Shown here one piece after another: positions 53,329 to 63,327 of a DNA stretch of 64,000 nucleotides. The stretch is from Lachnospiraceae bacterium. Its GTDB lineage: Bacteria > Bacillota > Clostridia > Lachnospirales > Lachnospiraceae. Location of the stretch: positions 62,001-126,000 of the forward strand of contig JAGAOO010000056.1 in NCBI GenBank assembly GCA_017623675.1, written 5' to 3'. The translations under genes were made by a program, and so were the position numbers. How positions within the stretch are numbered: position 1 is the stretch's first letter; every line of letters starts with the position of its first letter. The notes below the pieces were generated by a model that was not told where the DNA came from, did not search any database, and was given only the letters and a program-made list of their open reading frames with translations.

Positions 53329-55808
53329 GAAAAAAAAGGTGGCTTCTTTGCCTGATGACGATATGTCTGATTATTATGAGTGTATCGACAACCGTATTTG
53401 CAGAGGAAAGCGATAAGGATGTGGATAATCAAAGTTTTACAGTAACCATTGAGTATGGTTTGGATGGGGTAGCCATGGAAGATAAAGCAATGCCATTAAC
53501 TGTTACCATTGGTAATACCGGTAAAGATTTCAGTGGTACCCTCCGTGTAGTTATTCCTGCTACATACGACCAGCAAAGCTTGGCATATGAGAAGACAGTT
53601 GCTATTCCGAGTGGCGGCGAAAAGAGTTTTTCATTTCTTCTTTCCAATGTTGATACAGTTTCTTTCCTGCGAGTCGAGTTGGAAAATGACCGGGGTAAGA
53701 TTCTGTATTCCCAACAGCATACATTTAAATCAATCGTTATAGGACAGGAAGCAGTAGTTGGAATTCTGAGCAGTGATTATTCAGCTTTGAACTTTTTTGA
53801 CGGTGTGTCTATTAATACAAATAGTGGCGTGGTAACATCTAAGACTATTCGCCTAACTGCTGAAAATATTCCGGAAACCAGCGAGGGCTTGGCAATCTGT
53901 CAGTATATTATTATTGATAATTATAATACCTCACAGTTGTCTCAGGAGCAGAGAAATGCAATCGCTAATTGGGTTGCCGATGGTGGTATGTTAATCTTTG
54001 GTACAGGTTCCAAGGCTTCTACCACTTTGGAAGGTTTTCAGGACAGTCTTACACCAATGGCAGTAAATGGCTTAAACAAACAGGAAATGCAGATAGTAAA
54101 CAGTCAATATGAAGGCGGTAAAGAGGTAGATATTGCAAACCTGGCAGCAGAAGGCTGGCAGGATATTCAAAGTGACATTGCCTGGGGAGGACCGGCATGG
54201 CAACAGGGATATGGAAACGGCATGATTTTAGTATTAAGTTATGATATGTCTATGGAGCCGATTGTTGGCTGGTGGGAGGCAAATGATGATTTGGCTGCAA
54301 ATGTGTTGGAACATGCAGGTACATCGGTAATCTACGATACAATACTTTATGGAGATTCCGTTAATTCTTATGATACATGGTATTTGGAAAAGGCGGTTGG
54401 TGGGGTAGACCGGAACAAGGTGCCGAATGCTTTACTTTATGCCGGAATTTTCTTAATCTATGTAATTGCAATAGGACCGGTTATGTATCTGATTCTGAAG
54501 GCAAAGGATAAACGGGAAAAAATGTGGATTGTAATGCCACTGATTGCATTGGGATTTACAGTGATTGTCTATGGTACCAGTATGCTTTACCGAATTCATA
54601 AGCCATTTATAGATGCAGTAGCCTTTGTTGAATTCAATAATGGTTCCATTAACACTAAGAATTATATAACGGTGCAGAGCCCGAAATCCAAAGCATATTC
54701 CATTGAGTTTGCAGAAGGATATCAGAATCTGGAACCGTGGGCGGATTCCGGTATAGACTATTCACAAGTGGGAAAAACGGATTATCAGTATTCAGTTTCT
54801 CAGGAAGGAACAGCAGTTCAGTTAAATGTTAATCCTGCGATGGCATTCAGTCGTCAAAATCTAATGACACAGAAGGAGGAGTATCAGCAGGGAGCAGGTT
54901 TTGATATGAATTTAACTTGTAGTATGTCTGGATTTGAAGGAACAGTTACGAATCATACAGGATACGACCTGACAAATGTAGTTGTTTGTTATAATGATCA
55001 ATATGCTTTCTTAGGAAAAATGAAAAATGGTGATACTGCTACAATCAGTAAGCAACAGTTGGGTAACACCAGTGGTCTTTATTACGATTTAGACCAATGG
55101 ATGGAAGAAGTACCGGATAGTATAGTATTCCGGCAATCAGAAGAATACAAAACCTTGCTGGATAATCAGAATATCTATAATATTATGGAAAGCAGAGCAA
55201 ACTCTCTGGAGGTCAATCAGGGGGTAGTGTTTGGAATGATTGATAATTATGATGCAGACTTGGTAGAAGGAAAGAATACAAAAGTATATTCCGCAGAAAT
55301 TGCAGTGTCTTATTTCTATCAGGTGATGGAGGAATATCAGAATTATTCCTATTTTCTAGGAGATATCAATGAATATATGGTGGGTGGTGATAAGATTTCC
55401 TATGATACGAAGTATCCGGAAGGGTTTGACTGCTTCTATGATATCGAAGACCCATATATGTATGGTTCGGAAATGCTGGTGTTGTATGATTTCAGCATGC
55501 TGAATCTGCAAGGTGCACAATTGATGAATATAACAGATATTTCCTCTTCATATGAGGATACTTTGGGAACTGAAGATGCCAATGAAGACTATTGGGACTA
55601 TGGATACTATGGTGAGGATTATGCCAAGGTACAGCTTTACAACTATGAGACAGGACAGTATGAAGATGCATTTGTGGGAGGAATGGTGACTGATATTACA
55701 CCATATGTCAATGAAAGTGGATGGATGCAGGTGCGTTATTATAACGATGATCCGGATGCCTGGGACTATTATGCACCTCAGATTACATTGGTTGGAGGTG
55801 AACAGTAA
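53325..55808 (+). CDS. Envelope protein with GATase-like domain and two membrane helices
   Basis: 827 residues with a signal peptide (1-27). The outside part has a beta-rich domain to about 135 (TVTIGNTGKDFSGTLRVVIP) and a GATase/DUF4350-like domain about 142-242 (LSQEQRNAIANWVADGGMLIFGTGS). Two membrane helices follow (about 367-389 and 399-421) with a KAKDKREK loop, then about 400 residues outside rich in Tyr and Asp. The GATase-like fold also occurs in proteins of MoxR-VWA operons. Starts within the kinase stop; the ATPase begins at its stop (TAATG). Confidence 0.75.
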   Translation: MRKKRWLLCLMTICLIIMSVSTTVFAEESDKDVDNQSFTVTIEYGLDGVAMEDKAMPLTVTIGNTGKDFSGTLRVVIPATYDQQSLAYEKTVAIPSGGEKSFSFLLSNVDTVSFLRVELENDRGKILYSQQHTFKSIVIGQEAVVGILSSDYSALNFFDGVSINTNSGVVTSKTIRLTAENIPETSEGLAICQYIIIDNYNTSQLSQEQRNAIANWVADGGMLIFGTGSKASTTLEGFQDSLTPMAVNGLNKQEMQIVNSQYEGGKEVDIANLAAEGWQDIQSDIAWGGPAWQQGYGNGMILVLSYDMSMEPIVGWWEANDDLAANVLEHAGTSVIYDTILYGDSVNSYDTWYLEKAVGGVDRNKVPNALLYAGIFLIYVIAIGPVMYLILKAKDKREKMWIVMPLIALGFTVIVYGTSMLYRIHKPFIDAVAFVEFNNGSINTKNYITVQSPKSKAYSIEFAEGYQNLEPWADSGIDYSQVGKTDYQYSVSQEGTAVQLNVNPAMAFSRQNLMTQKEEYQQGAGFDMNLTCSMSGFEGTVTNHTGYDLTNVVVCYNDQYAFLGKMKNGDTATISKQQLGNTSGLYYDLDQWMEEVPDSIVFRQSEEYKTLLDNQNIYNIMESRANSLEVNQGVVFGMIDNYDADLVEGKNTKVYSAEIAVSYFYQVMEEYQNYSYFLGDINEYMVGGDKISYDTKYPEGFDCFYDIEDPYMYGSEMLVLYDFSMLNLQGAQLMNITDISSSYEDTLGTEDANEDYWDYGYYGEDYAKVQLYNYETGQYEDAFVGGMVTDITPYVNESGWMQVRYYNDDPDAWDYYAPQITLVGGEQ

Positions 55809-56740
55809 TGGTAGTAATACGGAATTTAACGAAAACATACGGCAGATACCGTGCTTTGAATAATCTGAATCTTCATATTGAAAAAGGAGATATCTTTGGA
55901 TTTGTGGGACCGAACGGTGCCGGAAAAACAACAACCATGCGAATTATCTGTGGTTTGCTTCAGGCAGACTGGGGTGAGGTATATGTGGATGGTATCGATG
56001 CCTTGAACAATAATGATTTAATTAAGCGTAAGGTGGGCTATGTGCCTGATTTCTTTGGCGTTTATGACAATTTTAAGGTTATGGAGTATATGGAGTTCTA
56101 TGGAAGCATGTATGGTATGGAAGGTGAAACCGTACGGAAGACTTCATTAGGACTGTTGGATTTAGTAAATCTCTCTGATAAGCAGGATGCTTATGTGGAT
56201 GGTTTGTCCAGAGGTATGAAGCAACGCCTTTGTGTGGCACGTGCATTGATTCACAACCCACAGCTTTTGATTTTGGACGAGCCGGCTTCCGGTCTGGACC
56301 CAAGAGCCAGATTCGAGCTTAAGGAAGTCATGAAGAACTTAGGCTCTATGGGAAAGACAATTATTATTAGCTCCCATATTCTTCCGGAACTGGGAGAGAT
56401 GTGTAACAGTATTGGCGTCATGGAAAAAGGAAATCTGGTAGCCAGTGGAAAGGTAGAGGAAATTACAAAGCGTTCCCGTCATTCCAATCCGTTAACCATT
56501 CGGGTATCAGAGAATAAAGATTTGGCAATCCAAATATTGCGGCAGACACCATTGGTTGAAAAGATTTCGATTCGGGATGATGCGATTATTATTGCATTTT
56601 CCGGTGATGATGCAGAGATGGCACAGTTATTGACCAATTTGATTATGAACGGCGTAAAAGTATCCAATTTCCATCGGGAAGAGGGTAATTTGGAAACACT
56701 GTTCCTTGAGATAACGGGAGGTGCAAAAAATGGCAAGTAA
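55808..56740 (+). CDS. ABC-2 type transporter ATPase
   Basis: 310 residues. It has GPNGAGKTT (Walker A), LSRGMKQRLC (signature), LLILDEPASGLDPRAR (Walker B and D-loop) and SSHILPE (H-loop). The C-terminal 80 residues are a DUF4162-like domain seen in GldA/CcmA-type exporters. It powers the permease encoded next, whose start overlaps its end. Confidence 0.94.
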   Translation: MVVIRNLTKTYGRYRALNNLNLHIEKGDIFGFVGPNGAGKTTTMRIICGLLQADWGEVYVDGIDALNNNDLIKRKVGYVPDFFGVYDNFKVMEYMEFYGSMYGMEGETVRKTSLGLLDLVNLSDKQDAYVDGLSRGMKQRLCVARALIHNPQLLILDEPASGLDPRARFELKEVMKNLGSMGKTIIISSHILPELGEMCNSIGVMEKGNLVASGKVEEITKRSRHSNPLTIRVSENKDLAIQILRQTPLVEKISIRDDAIIIAFSGDDAEMAQLLTNLIMNGVKVSNFHREEGNLETLFLEITGGAKNGK

Positions 56741-57887
56741 TAATAAAAAGTGGAGAATCAATCCGATTTTAAATAAAGAATTACGATTGGGTTCCAGAAG
56801 TATCCGATTACCGTTATCCGTAATGTTTTATGACATTGTATTAGCCATTGTAGCAGTAATAGCAATTTTTATTGCCTCTTATGCCGGTTCTTATGATGGT
56901 GGAGTCGATTTTTCGGGATTCCTATACATTTATCAGGTAATTGGCTGGACACAGCTTGGAATTACCTTGTTGATTGTTCCGATTTTGACTGCGGGTTCTA
57001 TTTCCGGTGAACGGGAAAAGCAGACCTTGGAAATTATGCTGACAACCCCTAAAAAACCAATCTCCATCGTATGGGGGAAATTATTGGCAGCCTTATCGAA
57101 TTACTTGATATTCATCATTTCCAGTGTGCCGATTATGGCGATAGCCTTTGTATTAGGCGGTTTGAACTGGTTTGCCCTATTGGGATATATCTTTATGATG
57201 ATTATTGTTGCAATCTATGTTGGAAGTGTTGGGGTATTTTGTTCCAGTGCGTTTAAGAAGACGATAGCTTCCATTGTAGTTACATTTTTAATTGAATTTG
57301 CACTTCTTGCAATTCCGATTATTGTTTTCTTTGGAATTATGGGTGTGGGTTCCATTGTTTATGAGATAGTTTATTACGAATCAAATTATACGGGTGCTAT
57401 ACCGGATTTGAATTTTGGTATTTTACCATTTATTATGATTGGCAATCCACTGGTTGGATTTATGGATTATATGCTACAGACCATGGATGTCACCTCCCTT
57501 GCCGAGATATTGAAAGATTCGGATATGTTTGGCGTGATTATGCCGATTTTGGCACATGCATGGATTCCGGTAAATGTCATAGTGTGTGTAGCAATTAGTT
57601 ACTTTTTCCTGCGAATGGCAGCTCGTAAGCTGAATCCAATCAAGAAAACGAAGAAGAAAAAGAAGAAACAAATGGTTGCAGGTCAGCCAATGCCAGGTCA
57701 ACCGATACCGGGTCAGCCAATGCAGGCAGCAACGAATGCTGGATTTCAAATGGCACAGCCACAGGTAAATCCTCAATTGTATCAGCCTCATGACCCGGCA
57801 TTGTCACAACAGAGTGCAGTGCAGCCACAACCGGTTGTATCTGCATCGGGAGAATCAGGAATAACGGAACAGTTGAAAAAGGACTAA
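56730..57887 (+). CDS. ABC-2 type permease
   Basis: Started at the ATG at 56730 (GGAGG 7 bases upstream), overlapping the ATPase by 11 bases; 385 residues. Six membrane helices with GSISGEREKQTLEIMLTTP, the gate motif of ABC-2 exporters, between helices 2 and 3. The last 75 residues are a Lys-rich patch (KKTKKKKKKQ) and a Pro/Gln tail with GQPMP/GQPIP repeats, probably cytoplasmic. The substrate is unknown; it resembles the permease of gliding-type Gld exporters. Confidence 0.88.
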   Translation: MASNNKKWRINPILNKELRLGSRSIRLPLSVMFYDIVLAIVAVIAIFIASYAGSYDGGVDFSGFLYIYQVIGWTQLGITLLIVPILTAGSISGEREKQTLEIMLTTPKKPISIVWGKLLAALSNYLIFIISSVPIMAIAFVLGGLNWFALLGYIFMMIIVAIYVGSVGVFCSSAFKKTIASIVVTFLIEFALLAIPIIVFFGIMGVGSIVYEIVYYESNYTGAIPDLNFGILPFIMIGNPLVGFMDYMLQTMDVTSLAEILKDSDMFGVIMPILAHAWIPVNVIVCVAISYFFLRMAARKLNPIKKTKKKKKKQMVAGQPMPGQPIPGQPMQAATNAGFQMAQPQVNPQLYQPHDPALSQQSAVQPQPVVSASGESGITEQLKKD

Positions 57888-57934
57888 TAGAGTAATTGTA
57901 GAATGTGATATCTATTATAGTAGGAGGATTGTAT

Positions 57935-59572
57935 ATGACTCAGATAGATTCTCAGATTGTAAAGTTCATAAAGCGGGTACGAAGGCGGATGACAGAACAG
58001 AGTGTCTTACGGTTTGGAGCCTGGGGAGCAATAGGCGGATTTGGTCTTGCAGTAATATTTTCAACCATTGCATTATTTGTTCCTTGGTATTATGCACCTG
58101 TTTTTGCACTGTGTGGTGCAGGAATTGGGATTGTGGCAGGCATTATTCTGGGAATCGTGAAAAAGCCGAACATGAAAAAGGCAGCATTAGCCTTGGATTC
58201 TCATGGCTTTCAGGAGCGTTTGATTACCTCCTTCGAATTGGTAGGAAAAGAAGATACGTATAGTCAGATGCAAAAGCAGGATACAGCTTATCGTCTGGGA
58301 TTTTTTCAGGTTCGAAAGGTATTTCCGCTGAAAATTCGCTGGCAAAAACTACTTGCTTTACTTGGTCTGGCGGCTGCATTTGTGATTATCAGCTTTATTC
58401 CGACAGCAGCAAAGGATTCTGCCCAAGAGTACCATGCAATTGCACAGCAGGTTGATGATGAAGTTGAAAAAATTGAAGAAGCCATTGAAAAAGTTGAAAC
58501 CATAGAGAATTTATCAGAACCGGAAAAAGAATCCTTGCTTTCCGTACTGGAGGAAGCAAAGGAGGAATTAGAAGCTGCAGAAAATGCAGAGGACTTAGCC
58601 AGAGCAAAAGAACGGATTGAGGTTAAAATGGCACAGGCGGCAACAGAAACACAGAATCGTTCCGTCAGAGAAGAGTTGCAGGCACTTTCGTCTGCTATGG
58701 CAGATGAGCCTAAGACAGAACAACAGCAACTGGCGGAGGATTTAAATGATTTACAGAAAGACCTGCAAAGCTTGAATCAGAATACCAGTCAAAGTGACCG
58801 CCAGGCAATCGCTAATGAAATGCAGCGGTTAGGTCAGTTAACCGGTAATCAGACCTTGCAGAATCAGGCACAGAATGTTCTGAATAATACAGCCTCACAG
58901 CAACAGCTACAGCAGCTTCAGCAGGAGGTCAATAACGAGCAACAGACTGCACAAAACAATGGTCAGATGGCAAGTAACAGCCAGAATGGACAGAATAATC
59001 AGAATGGACAGAATAATCAGAACGGACAGAATAACCAGAACGGACAGAATAGCCAGAATGGGCAGAACAACCAGAATAACCAAAACGGACAGAATAATCA
59101 GAATAATCAGAATGGACAGAATAACCAGAATGGACAGAATAACCAGAACAACCAGAATAACCAAAATGGACAGAACAACCAAAATGGACAAGGCAACCAG
59201 AATGGACAAGGTAGCCAGAATGGGCAAGGTAACCAGGATGGGCAGAATAATGGGAATGGTGGAAGCGGTGGAACCGGTTATGATACAGGAAGCAATACGG
59301 GAACACAGCAGACGACCAACTTAAGTGGTCAGATGATTACCATTCCGGATCGGGAATTCCAAGAGAATGAAAGCTTGAATGGAAAGGTAAATACCAATAA
59401 TGGAAGCGGAACGGTTCAGAAAGGTGGAGAAGCATGGGCAGGAACCTCTGTGGATTATCAGCAGGTGGTAGGAGAATATTCACAGAATGCTTATAGCAAG
59501 GTGGAAGGTTCCAATTATCCAAGCGGAGTTCAGGATATTGTTAAATCATATTTTGAGGAATTAAACAAGTAA
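57935..59572 (+). CDS. DUF4175-like membrane protein with coiled coil and Gly/Gln/Asn repeat
   Basis: Started at the ATG at 57935 (GGAGG upstream), 545 residues. Membrane helices at about 28-50, 55-75 and 143-162 come first, with a cytosolic RRR region and ALDSHGFQERLITSFEL between them, a pattern of DUF4175-type proteins. A Glu/Lys coiled coil follows (about 170-330), then about 345-443 a tandem repeat of NGQN and NNQN units, and a folded tail. The repeat and coiled coil are probably outside the cell. It lies between the ABC exporter and the MoxR ATPase. Confidence 0.7.
   Translation: MTQIDSQIVKFIKRVRRRMTEQSVLRFGAWGAIGGFGLAVIFSTIALFVPWYYAPVFALCGAGIGIVAGIILGIVKKPNMKKAALALDSHGFQERLITSFELVGKEDTYSQMQKQDTAYRLGFFQVRKVFPLKIRWQKLLALLGLAAAFVIISFIPTAAKDSAQEYHAIAQQVDDEVEKIEEAIEKVETIENLSEPEKESLLSVLEEAKEELEAAENAEDLARAKERIEVKMAQAATETQNRSVREELQALSSAMADEPKTEQQQLAEDLNDLQKDLQSLNQNTSQSDRQAIANEMQRLGQLTGNQTLQNQAQNVLNNTASQQQLQQLQQEVNNEQQTAQNNGQMASNSQNGQNNQNGQNNQNGQNNQNGQNSQNGQNNQNNQNGQNNQNNQNGQNNQNGQNNQNNQNNQNGQNNQNGQGNQNGQGSQNGQGNQDGQNNGNGGSGGTGYDTGSNTGTQQTTNLSGQMITIPDREFQENESLNGKVNTNNGSGTVQKGGEAWAGTSVDYQQVVGEYSQNAYSKVEGSNYPSGVQDIVKSYFEELNK
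58975..59250 (+). repeat. Tandem repeat coding for Asn-Gly-Gln-Asn units
   Basis: The DNA is built from 9-, 18- and 27-base units of AATGGACAGAAT and AATCAG/AACCAG type, about 15 copies. Wobble bases vary between copies, so it is old enough to have drifted or is held by selection on the protein. Frames in the other five directions here are by-products. Confidence 0.85.
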
Positions 59573-59583
59573 AGGAGAAAGTT

Positions 59584-60558
59584 ATGATTCAGAATCAACA
59601 GGAAATGGAGCAAATTATTAATCAGATACTACAATGTGAAGCAGAAATCGGAAAGTCCATTATCGGACAGAAAGCAATTATCCGTCAGATGATTATTGCA
59701 ATTTTGACAGACGGAAATGTACTGTTAGAGGGTGTACCGGGTGTTGGTAAGACCCAGATGGTAAAGGCTATTTCCAGAAGTATGAATCTGGCATTTTCCA
59801 GAATTCAATTTACACCGGATTTAATGCCGGCTGATGTTACCGGTACCAATCTGATTGTAAGGGAAGAAGGACAGAATAAGTTTCAGTTTGAAGCAGGTCC
59901 GATTTTCGCTAATATTGTCCTGGCAGATGAGATTAATCGTGCCACACCAAAAACGCAGTCTGCATTATTAGAGGCCATGCAGGAAAAAACAGTTACGGTT
60001 GGAAAACAGACATATTTGTTGCCAAAGCCATTTATGGTATTAGCAACCCAGAATCCAATTGAAAATGAAGGAACATACCCGTTACCGGAGGCACAGCTCG
60101 ACCGATTCTTATTCAAGCTGAACGTACGGTTTCCTGCAAAGGATGAATTGAAAGACATTGTAAATCTGACAGTAAATCAAAAGGAAACAGTATTGTCACC
60201 GGTGATGACTGCGGAAGACATTCTGCGTATTCGTCAGGTGATTTATGATATGCCGATTGCAGATGCTGTTATGGATTATGCAATGAATCTTGTATATAAC
60301 ACACATCCGGAGTTGAAGGATGTGCCGGATATTACGAAAAAATATGTTTCTAATGGTGCCAGCCCTCGTGCGGCACAGGCAATTATTAAGACAGCAAAGG
60401 CGAGAGCATTAATGGAACACCGGTTTAATGTTTCCTTTGAAGATATTCAATATGTTGCTTTTCCTGTATTACGGCATCGTATGATATGCAACTTTGAAGC
60501 TCTTTCTGATAATATGACACCGGATAAGATAATTGCACAATTGATTCAACAGCAGTAA
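59584..60558 (+). CDS. MoxR family AAA+ ATPase
   Basis: 324 residues. LLEGVPGVGKTQMVKAI (Walker A), IVLADEINRATPKTQSALLEAMQE (Walker B, sensor), ATQNPIENEGTYPLPEAQLDRF (the MoxR signature and sensor 1) are all intact; the lid domain follows. MoxR ATPases act with VWA proteins as chaperones that mature envelope complexes. GGAGA precedes the ATG, 11 bases after the upstream gene. The MoxR-DUF58-VWA order is conserved widely. Confidence 0.95.
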   Translation: MIQNQQEMEQIINQILQCEAEIGKSIIGQKAIIRQMIIAILTDGNVLLEGVPGVGKTQMVKAISRSMNLAFSRIQFTPDLMPADVTGTNLIVREEGQNKFQFEAGPIFANIVLADEINRATPKTQSALLEAMQEKTVTVGKQTYLLPKPFMVLATQNPIENEGTYPLPEAQLDRFLFKLNVRFPAKDELKDIVNLTVNQKETVLSPVMTAEDILRIRQVIYDMPIADAVMDYAMNLVYNTHPELKDVPDITKKYVSNGASPRAAQAIIKTAKARALMEHRFNVSFEDIQYVAFPVLRHRMICNFEALSDNMTPDKIIAQLIQQQ

Positions 60559-60593
60559 TGTCAATGAGAGAATGATTGAAATAGGAGAAGGTC

Positions 60594-61475
60594 ATGGGCG
60601 AGAAATTATTTGACCAGGAATTCTTTGCAAAATTGAATAATCTTGCGATTGCCATGAACACTCGTATGACACATGGAATGGGTGGAGGACGGAAATCGAA
60701 TGCTAAAGGCACTTCTGTTGAATTTTCTGATTACCGGGAATACATTCCGGGAGATGATATTCGGAGAATTGACTGGGGGGCGTATGGGCGATTAGATAAG
60801 CTTTACATTAAGCGGTTTATGGAAGAAAAAGAGGGCATTTTTCAGATTTTTATCGATACTTCTACCTCTATGGATTTTGGGGAACCGAAAAAGTCCAGAA
60901 CTGCTTTGCAATTGGCAGGAGCCTTGGCTTATCTGGTATTGAATAATCTTGACAGAGTTTATATCAGTGAAATGCAGGAAAATTCTTTGACTCAAGGCAA
61001 AGGACGGGCAGGTAAACAGGCATTTCAACAAATTATGAGGGAATTGGAACGGATTTCCTTTGATGGAAAAACCAATCTGAATAAAGCAATCATGTCAAGG
61101 CAATTTCAAGGTAGTGGTGTATCCATTGTAATTAGTGACTTTTTTGATGAACGGGGAATTGAAGAAGCAGTAAAATATCTGCATTATAAAAAGCAACAGA
61201 TTATACTAATACAGGTGCTTGCACGACAAGAGGTAGACATTGAAGGAGAAGGCATGGTGAATCTTCTGGATATGGAAACCGGTGAAGAGGTCCGATTAAC
61301 CTTGAATCGAGCAGCTATTGAACAGTATAAGCAGGCACTTTCAGGAATGCAGGAACGGTTGCAGGCGTTAGCAAGAAAATATGAAATGTCATATATTCAG
61401 ATGATAGCAGATGAACCATTGGAAAAGTTCCTGTTTGACCATGTTTGTAATCAGGGCATTATTGTGCGGAAATAA
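60594..61475 (+). CDS. DUF58 protein with VWA-like domain
   Basis: 293 residues. The DUF58 signature appears as EFSDYREYIPGDDIRRIDW in its core (with Arg-Asp-Tyr-Pro-Gly-Asp pattern), then a VWA fold with FIDTSTSMDFG, a MIDAS (DxSxS) site for magnesium. No membrane segment; cytosolic. It partners with MoxR in operons of this type. GGAGAAGG lies before the ATG. Confidence 0.92.
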   Translation: MGEKLFDQEFFAKLNNLAIAMNTRMTHGMGGGRKSNAKGTSVEFSDYREYIPGDDIRRIDWGAYGRLDKLYIKRFMEEKEGIFQIFIDTSTSMDFGEPKKSRTALQLAGALAYLVLNNLDRVYISEMQENSLTQGKGRAGKQAFQQIMRELERISFDGKTNLNKAIMSRQFQGSGVSIVISDFFDERGIEEAVKYLHYKKQQIILIQVLARQEVDIEGEGMVNLLDMETGEEVRLTLNRAAIEQYKQALSGMQERLQALARKYEMSYIQMIADEPLEKFLFDHVCNQGIIVRK

Positions 61476-61486
61476 GGAGAACAATT

Positions 61487-63310
61487 ATGACAATTAGTAA
61501 TTGGTGGCCCCTGGCTTTATTGATTCTGATACCAGTCATTATCCTGCTTTACATGCTGAAGCAGAAAGCAAGGGAATATCCATTCTCCTCCAGTATGCTG
61601 TGGAAGGAGATTTACAATAACATAGAAGCAACAAAGCCATGGGAAAAATTAAAAAAGAATCTGCTGATGTTCCTGCAGATTCTAACAGTTTTGCTGTTGA
61701 TTTTTGCTCTGATGGCACCGTACTTAAAACAGGGTGGCAGAAGATTTGATAATGTAGTCATTGTAATTGATACCAGTGCAAGTATGGGAATTCAATATAA
61801 TGATGACCGTACCCGTTTGGAAGAGGCAATTAATCGAGCCTGTGATTATGTGGATTCATTAAATGAGACAGCACAGGTGACAATTCTGACTTCTAATCAG
61901 GAGGCTGGAATTGTCAAAACTAATGTAACGGATAAGGCGGATTTAAGGAAAGCATTAAAGGCATTGACGGTTACAGATTTAAGTGGAGATGCCGGTGCTG
62001 CGGTCAGTGTAGTACAGTCTATGGTTAACCAGTGGGAACAATATGAGGTAGTGTTTATTACTGATACGCCGGTAGAGCTGGGCAATATTGAGGCGCAGGT
62101 TATTAATCTGTATACGGATTATGATAACCTTTCTATGGATTATCTAAGCTATGGTACAGAATATGATGAGGCAGGGAATCCATCATTGACAGTGATTGGT
62201 AAGATTACGAATGATGCGGCAGAGGATGTTACTACGGATGTGAATCTCTATGGAGATGATACGTTGCTGATGGTTCAGAGTGTTCAGGTACCTGCAGGCG
62301 GTTCCCAGATTGTGTATTTTCAACAGGTGAATTTTGGCGGTAAGGTGTTAATGGCTGAGATTAATAATCAGGATGACCTGATAGCAGATAATAAAGCCTA
62401 TGCGGCTATGAATTCAGAAGGTCAGAAGAAGGTATTGTTGGTAACTAATGACAATATGTTTTTGGAAAAGGCCATTGTCAATATTTCATGGGTGGATTTA
62501 TATAAAACCAATCAATTATCAGCTGTTGGAATGGATGAAGCCTATGATTTGTACATTTTTGATGGTATGATGCCGGATGCCTTGCCGGAAGAGGGCAATA
62601 TCATCTACATCAATCCTTCTACAGGAAATGATATCAAGGTGGAAAGTGCAATTACCAATGTTAATCTGGAGTTTTTGGAAACAGAAATTACGAAATATGT
62701 AGAGAATTTTACATTTGGTGTATCGGTTGGTAAGGTTTTCGAACGTCCAATCTGGGCAGACAGTTTTCTTAGCAGTGGAGCCGGCTGTGTTGGATACTAT
62801 GGAGAAACGGACGGACGGCGAATTGCAGTTTTGGGATTTGATCTCCATTATTCCGATTTAGCTTTGCAGGCTGAATTCCCAATTCTGATTTCTAATCTGA
62901 TGGATTACATGATGGTAAGTGGAATGGTTTCAGAGGATGATTATGAAACCGGCGATAAGATTGTATTCAATGGTAATTTGAATGGTTCTGATATGAAGGT
63001 AACGGCACCGGATGGTGAGGTGACGACACTGCCGGCGGCAGTTGCCACCAACGCATATACAGATACCGGACAGGCAGGTGTATATAAGATTTCGCAGACG
63101 GTTAAGGAAGAAGAACGGGAAGAATACTTCGTAGTACAATTTCCAATTGCAGAGGAATCCCATCAGGATGGTACGGTATCGGAAGAAGGTATGACGGTAG
63201 GTGAAGATGAGAAGAATCTGTCTGGTGGCAGGGACTTGAGGAATCTTATTGTTTTGTTATGTTTATTAGCGTTGGCAGTAGAATGGTTTGTATATGTACG
63301 TCAGCATTAG
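61487..63310 (+). CDS. BatA-type VWA membrane protein
   Basis: 607 residues. The BatA N-terminal region has two membrane helices (about 7-24 and 55-77) with a basic loop EKLKKN between them; the VWA domain starts near 88 with VIVIDTSASMGIQ (MIDAS DTSAS) and ends near 220. A large outside domain follows and a last membrane helix at about 583-600 ends with YVRQH. It sits outside the membrane with short cytosolic loops. GGAG precedes the ATG. It is 11 bases after the DUF58 gene. Confidence 0.9.
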   Translation: MTISNWWPLALLILIPVIILLYMLKQKAREYPFSSSMLWKEIYNNIEATKPWEKLKKNLLMFLQILTVLLLIFALMAPYLKQGGRRFDNVVIVIDTSASMGIQYNDDRTRLEEAINRACDYVDSLNETAQVTILTSNQEAGIVKTNVTDKADLRKALKALTVTDLSGDAGAAVSVVQSMVNQWEQYEVVFITDTPVELGNIEAQVINLYTDYDNLSMDYLSYGTEYDEAGNPSLTVIGKITNDAAEDVTTDVNLYGDDTLLMVQSVQVPAGGSQIVYFQQVNFGGKVLMAEINNQDDLIADNKAYAAMNSEGQKKVLLVTNDNMFLEKAIVNISWVDLYKTNQLSAVGMDEAYDLYIFDGMMPDALPEEGNIIYINPSTGNDIKVESAITNVNLEFLETEITKYVENFTFGVSVGKVFERPIWADSFLSSGAGCVGYYGETDGRRIAVLGFDLHYSDLALQAEFPILISNLMDYMMVSGMVSEDDYETGDKIVFNGNLNGSDMKVTAPDGEVTTLPAAVATNAYTDTGQAGVYKISQTVKEEEREEYFVVQFPIAEESHQDGTVSEEGMTVGEDEKNLSGGRDLRNLIVLLCLLALAVEWFVYVRQH

Positions 63311-63327
63311 TGTAAGCGGAGGATATC

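Noticed and set aside
58975-59250. Possible CRISPR-like array
   Set aside because: Units are 9-27 bases without unique spacers and lie in frame inside a coding gene.
58907-59327. Long open frames on the other strand and frames across the NGQN repeat
   Set aside because: They follow from the short-period repeat, have no ribosome site, and encode only Leu/Ile, Ser/Tyr or Arg/Met repeats.
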